Part shown: piece after piece, positions 59,420 through 64,000 of the stretch | Position numbering within the stretch: the first letter of the stretch is position 1 | How the letters are laid out: each line of letters opens with the position of its first letter | DNA from: Galaxea fascicularis | Lineage: Eukaryota > Cnidaria > Anthozoa > Scleractinia > Euphylliidae | DNA length: 64,000 bases | Assembly: GCA_948470475.1 (NCBI GenBank) | Contig: OX419345.1 | Location: 20,174,859-20,238,858, forward strand | Direction of reading: 5' to 3' | Translations under genes and position numbers: made by a program | Notes under the pieces: generated by a model | Told to the model about the DNA's origin: nothing | The model's database searches: none | Seen by the model: the letters and a program-made list of their open reading frames with translations, nothing else

Positions 59420-60337
59420 TATCGTGCAAAGTTTCAGGGTCGTACTTAAGTGTTTCACCGAACTGCTGCCTTGAAGGGAATGGGAGCTATAGTCTTGGGT
59501 CGACATCATGATCGATAATCAATTTTGTATTGACTCTAAATAGTTTTTAATAATGGATGCTCTTGACATGTTCTCACGTAGACTGGTTCAGTCAAATAGA
59601 AGGTCTTGTTTAAATTAAATTTTTAATCAGGAACTCCTGCTTTTATTCAGTCCTGAAAAAATTACATGGTTCTTTCGTGAATACTTTTTTGGCGTCTTAT
59701 ACATTATATATATTAGTGATGATTACTGACATTGATACGTTATTTAGGACGTGATTTTCATAGAAGCTTGTTTCGCGGGAAGATGAGTCATTCATCAACA
59801 AGTTGTTTTTGCAACTTCGCATAGTTCTTCCTTTGGCAAACACAGCTCTGTAGAATCCTATAAAATAAGAACAAACTGTCAGAAAGCCATGTAATCATAC
59901 AACAATGCAAAACACTGCAGACAGGCAAATCACAGCCCTAGCATTGAGTTTGTCAGAAACTGGGAACAAAAAGTATACAAACAACTTTTACCGGTACGAT
60001 ACCAAACTGGTTTTGGTTTGCATAACTCGCGGCACTTTCTCGACCAATGAGAATTGAGCAAACTCAAAACCGATAGTCATTACTAATAGTCACTACACGC
60101 GCGCATTCTCTGCGCATGGCTTTGGTTACATGTGACCGCTTACTCTTTCGGATTCTCTGCCACACTGTGCTACGGGAGACTCGTGGGACCCTGTAGGTTC
60201 TTTTAACGTCCTTCGTCGTTCGTTCTTTCGTTCGTCCGTCGTTTGTTCGTTCATTCGTTGTTCGTCGTTTGTTTAACGTCCCAGATACTTAAACGGATTT
60301 AAATGAAAATGAAAAAATATATTTATATTTTGTGCTG

Positions 60338-60984
60338 TCACAAGCAAATAACTGGAGCTGACTGAAGTACCTCTCGATCCAGCTGAAGATTTTTTGTTCC
60401 TGCTGGTATGTCTTCAAATTCCTGTGAAAGGCGCTGCACAATGAGTAAGAGATAAGAAAGAAAATCAGTACCAGTTTCAACCTTGTAAGAGGTCGAGAAG
60501 AAAATCTGTGAGAAAAAAATGGGAAAGTTTGCAAGAGTCTTCTCGAAAACGACGGGACTTATGGTAGTGATTAAGATAATCACCTTGTAACGCAAGCTTG
60601 TAGGGTAGAGGGAGATCAGTCATTCAGAATGAGACGGGTTTTCACCGAGATGATCTTGGGAAGGATCTATTAAAATGTGGTTTCTTCATGGGTTAGTCTA
60701 CTTTCAGGTTAGCATAAAATGGTCGATGATATTTGCGGCGTTGGTTTAAAACTTTCAGACCACCAACCGAAATTCCAAATTTTTGAGTGGTGATACTTCT
60801 CATCACTTAAGAGTGAATACTTGACTCAAGCCTTACCGGCCATTCGAACTGAACTAACCTGAATGGTGGTACCCCTTTTCCTTCCGTTAGTGCCACCTCG
60901 AACCCTCAGGTAACCTTCGCTTTGGCCGAATATACTGGCCAGGAGAACGAGGGCTAGAAGCAATCCTTGAAGCTTAGCATTCAT
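60338..60984 (-). CDS. Putative secreted peptide precursor, copy 2
   Basis: It has the same architecture as copy 1: exon 1 60859-60984 (42 codons) and exon 2 60338-60505 (55 residues plus TGA), with a 353 nt intron. The signal peptide differs at two positions (L6Q, V9L). The short stretch after it is YLRVRGGTN, again followed by GRKR and then GTTIQ. Exon 2 has the same length as copy 1 but carries several amino-acid changes: QP to KV near residue 8, T to S, K to E, and TR to NL. No stop or frameshift appears in either exon. It is probably the intact paralogue most like copy 1. The donor and reading-frame ambiguity is the same as in copy 1. Confidence 0.58.
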
Positions 60985-61034
60985 TATGACTTTGAATAGC
61001 TGTAAAGGCTGTGTGAACCAGGACCAGTCATCAG

Positions 61035-61040
61035 TTTATA
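61035..61040 (-). promoter_or_regulatory. TATA box of peptide gene copy 2
   Basis: TATAAA on the minus strand, 51 bp from the ATG at 60984, in the same context as copy 1. Confidence 0.65.
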
Positions 61041-61821
61041 ACTACTTTTAGCGATTGTAACTTGATAGTGGTAATGACCTTGCAAATGACATGTGTTTCT
61101 TCCCGCCGGATACCTTCTCGATTATGCCATTAACGATGTATTGTCAAGCAATTATCTATATTACATTGCACAGATAAAGATTAACAGGGGTCAATTAGGC
61201 GACGCTAACTAAGAGGTTTATTTGGATCAATTCATACTTCACCTTTTGAAAATAAATTTTGCTAAACCATCCCGAAGAAACTAATACAAACAAAGACAAA
61301 GGCATTGGGTTTTTTCACACACGCATTTTCATTTTAAAAGTTTAATAGGAAGTTAGTTACTAAAGAACAGTGCCGAAGGAAGCGTACTGAGAGAAGAGCG
61401 AATGAAAGTAAATTTTCTGTCCTGGTATTATAATTGATTGATTGATTAGATGGTTTGACAGCCTAAGGGGATCAGTTTTCAAAGATACACCCACTGAGAG
61501 ATTTCGTTCTTTTGTGAACAGATTTGAAGACGAAACTTCGTATACGATATACACTTGATATTAAAAGTTACTGAGGCGACCATCTCAAACGCACGTAAAA
61601 ATTAACGCAAGAGTCCTTTTTGTGTACGTGTGTGTTCTCATGTCTTTTGAAAAATTAAGACCTAGAAAAGTAAAGACCTATCATTCGATTTTTTTTCTTT
61701 GCTAAAATTTAAATTAGTTCGGCGATTATCGACTGATAAAACGCCATCCGTTGACTTTGTACCACGTGTTTCGTAAGTTAGAAACCGGTGTGGAAATGAA
61801 TCGGTAATCTTTAGGAACTAA

Positions 61822-61866
61822 TAATCGGTATCCGCTACTGATACTATCAGTAGCGGATACCGATTA
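61822..61866. repeat. Perfect 45 nt palindrome
   Basis: Arms of 22 nt (starting TAATCGGTATCCGCTACTG) are exact reverse complements around a single central base. The corresponding place in unit 1 (about 57691-57722) has only one arm, so the second was added in unit 2. Confidence 0.92.
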
Positions 61867-61867
61867 T

Positions 61868-61906
61868 GCTGATAATCTGACTGAATGATTCAGTCAGATT
61901 ATCAGC
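61868..61906. repeat. Perfect 39 nt hairpin
   Basis: Arms of 17 nt (GCTGATAATCTGACTGA and its exact complement) surround a 5 nt loop. It begins one base after the 45 nt palindrome. Confidence 0.92.
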
Positions 61907-61932
61907 GATAAGTGAGAAACTTGTACGAATTA

Positions 61933-62127
61933 ATGGACTATTCACTGTGTTTCATCCACGATACGGAAGGTTCTTCAGACGGCCCTTTTCGACTACTTCG
62001 AATACATCACACGGTATACAGCCCTCATCATTTAACATTGCTTAGATCTGCGATTGTTTCAAAATCCCTCGACCTTAAAAACGCTTCGTGTGCGATTCGA
62101 AGCTGGTTGGTGGTCAACGTTACATGA
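61933..62127 (+). CDS. Unrecognised small ORF in tandem unit 2
   Basis: The counterpart of 57765-57962: 64 residues with one codon deleted in frame (DYSLCFIHDTEG against DYSLRCFIHDTEG), and conservative changes near the end (KSAS to KNAS, VANIT to VVNVT). Downstream of the shared stop, a 2 nt indel separates the copies. No function can be assigned. Confidence 0.22.
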   Translation: MDYSLCFIHDTEGSSDGPFRLLRIHHTVYSPHHLTLLRSAIVSKSLDLKNASCAIRSWLVVNVT

Positions 62128-62505
62128 GACAATTCGTAACCCCTTAAATGAGGAGATTTTCATTACTTTAACTTCTACATCTTCATCTGCAAACTTGTAA
62201 AGAAAGAGCAGACTGTATACAAAGTGCACACTGATAAAATTTTCAAAATGAACAAGATTGGGAAATTTTCTGAGCCAGTCCTTCAAAATTGCGTTTTATT
62301 TTTACAAGTTGTCCACTTCGTTTCCAGCAGAGTTATGGCCACCTTAGCTTACAAACACTGAGCTCTCAGCTGCTTGAAGAGAGCTTCAAGTTGTTCGTTG
62401 TCTGATAGACTTGGTCCCAAGCATCCGCTAATTTAGCCATTTAGGTCTGGATTCTACCTTCAGCAGGTGACGTCACAGAGTCAGTAGGCTGCGACGGAAG
62501 GTCTT

Positions 62506-63126
62506 TCACTGAAAAGAAAAGAAAAGAAAATAGAAAGAAAGAAAATCAGTACCAGTTTCAGGCTGGTAAGAGGTGGAGAAAAAAATCTGTGAGAAAAACA
62601 ATGGGAAACTTTGCAAGAATCTTCTGGAAAACGACGGGACTTATGGTAGTGATTAAGATAATCACCTTTAAGTTTAAACACGATTGACATTTCATGTAAC
62701 GCAAGCTTGTAGAGTTGTGTGTTGAATGCGATGAAATACACACAACTCGGAGTGATATAAGTAATTCAGAATGAGACGGGTTTTCACCGAGATGATCTTG
62801 GGAACGATCTATTAAAATGTGGTTTCTTCATGGGTTAGTCTAATTTCAGGTTAGCATAAAATGGTCGATGATATTTGCGGCGTTGGTTTAAAACTTTCAG
62901 GCCACCAACCGAAATTTCAAATTTTTGAGTGGTGATACTTCTCATCACTTAAGAGTGAATACTTGACTCAAGTCTTACCGGCCATTCGAACTGAACTAAC
63001 CTGATGAGTGGTGGTACCCCTTTTCTTTCCATTGCCAACTCGAATCCTGTAGTAACCTTCGCTTTGGCCGAATATACTGACCAGGAGAACGAGGGCTAGA
63101 AGCAATCCTTGAAGCTTAGCATTCAT
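62506..63126 (-). CDS. Putative secreted peptide precursor, copy 3, truncated exon 2
   Basis: Exon 1 (63001-63126) is intact, 42 codons. The signal peptide has L6Q, V9L and A16V relative to copy 1; the short stretch is YYRIRVGN, followed by GKKR and GTTTHQ. Exon 2 matches copies 1 and 2 for its first 15 codons (62542-62586). It then runs into a GAAAA-type purine tract (62511-62540) and stops at TGA 62506, giving 68 residues. The missing part coincides with the unit 2/3 junction, so a deletion during unequal exchange is likely. If only the peptide before GKKR matters, the copy could still work. Confidence 0.5.
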
Positions 63127-64000
63127 TATGACCTCGAATAGCTGTAAAGGCTGTGTGAACCAGGACCAGTCATCAGTTTATAACTACTTTTAGTGATTGT
63201 AACTTGATACTGGTAATGACCTTGCAAATGACATGTGTTTCTTCCCGCCGGATACCTTCTCGATTATGCCATTAACGATGTATTGTCAAACAATTATTTA
63301 TATTGCATTGCACAGATAAAGATTAACCGGGGTCAATTAGGCGAAGCTAACTAAGAGGTTTACTTGGATCAATTCATACTTCACCTTTTGAAAATAATTT
63401 TTGCTAAACATCCCGAAGAAACTAATACAAACAAAGACAAAGGCATTGGGTTTTTTCACCCACGCATTTTCATTTTAAAAGTTTAATAGGAAGTTAGTTA
63501 CTAAAGAACAGTGGGGAAGCGTACTGAGAGAGGAGTAAATGAAAGCAAATTTTATGTCGCGGTATTATAATTGATTGATTGATTGATTGATTGGATGGTT
63601 TGACAGCCTAAGGGGATCAGTTTTCAAAGATACACCCACTGAGAGATTTCATTCTTTTGTGAACAGAGTTGAAGACCAAACTTCGTTAAAGATTTACACT
63701 TAATATAAACTGAAAAAAGTTACTGAGGCGACCATCTCAAACACACGAAAAAATTAAGGTAAGAGTCCTTTTTGTGTACGTGTGTGTTCTCATGTCTTTT
63801 GAAAAATTAAGACCGGCTAGAAAAATAAAGACCTAACATTCGATTTTTTTCTTCTTTGCTAAAATTTAAATTAGTTCGGCGATTATCGCCTGATAAAACG
63901 CCATCCGTTGACTTTGTACCACGTGTTTCGTAAGTTAGAAACCGCTGTGGAAATGAATCAGTAATCTATAGGAACTAATAATCGGTATTAGCTACTGATA
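62536..64000. repeat. Tandem unit 3, runs off the window
   Basis: It starts inside peptide exon 2 and follows unit 1 from about 56310 onward, to at least the GTACCACGTGTTTCGTAAGT word at 63917-63936. The first 1 kb of the unit (TATCGTGCAAAG side) is missing. Confidence 0.88.
63177..63182 (-). promoter_or_regulatory. TATA box of peptide gene copy 3
   Basis: TATAAA on the minus strand, 51 bp from the ATG at 63126, in the same context as the other two copies. Confidence 0.65.

Larger units (their letters stand above)
59420..62515. repeat. Tandem unit 2
   Basis: It is colinear with 55258-58374. Small differences include loss of about 50 bp near 60590-60610, a shorter TCGT microsatellite (60208-60275), and an added palindromic block at 61822-61906. 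It carries the second peptide gene. Confidence 0.9.

Overview
The window is animal nuclear DNA: AT-rich, dense in introns, with four conserved metazoan genes whose exons can be followed by protein similarity and GT-AG junctions. The orthologue set, many short fold-back elements and tRNA-derived SINEs suggest a cnidarian, most likely an anthozoan such as a stony coral. That placement is inference; no species-specific marker was seen.

Layout. (1) 1-11975, plus strand: RMC1 (C18orf8/Mic1), regulator of the Mon1-Ccz1 Rab7 exchange factor. Twenty-five exons are visible; the first coding exon(s), about 60 residues, lie left of the window. (2) 13066-17832, minus strand: PPP1R42 (LRRC67), a leucine-rich-repeat protein, seven coding exons, complete, tail-to-tail with RMC1. 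(3) 17988-33759, plus strand: a FAM135A/B orthologue, 22 coding exons, 1110 residues, head-to-head with PPP1R42 over a short shared promoter. It has a long acidic disordered exon and a C-terminal alpha/beta-hydrolase domain with a complete Ser-Asp-His triad. (4) 36381-52163, plus strand: nucleoporin NUP153, 22 coding exons, 1481 residues, with RanBP2-type zinc fingers and an FG-rich C-terminal half. All spliced models stay in frame from end to end.

(5) 55258-64000: a tandemly duplicated region unrelated to the housekeeping genes. Each unit carries, on the minus strand, a small gene with a TATA box 51 bp before the ATG and a first exon of exactly 42 codons. That exon encodes a signal peptide, then 8-9 variable residues, then Gly-Arg-Lys-Arg or a close variant. 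This is the layout of a precursor for a secreted, possibly amidated, peptide. Three paralogues are visible (56.2-56.9, 60.3-61.0 and 62.5-63.1 kb); the third is truncated in exon 2. I do not recognise the family, and it is the best candidate here for something undescribed. The array also holds a decayed Ty3/gypsy fragment between units 1 and 2, long perfect palindromes in unit 2, and an older diverged unit trace at 54.5 kb.

Introns and spacers carry palindromic MITE-like elements (7.3, 9.9, 13.4, 16.4, 20.3, 21.6, 21.9, 32.0 and 37.7-38.9 kb), a CR1/L2-like LINE 3' end next to PPP1R42 exon 5, two tRNA-type SINEs, and several degenerate minisatellites. No rRNA, true tRNA, CRISPR or bacterial features were seen.
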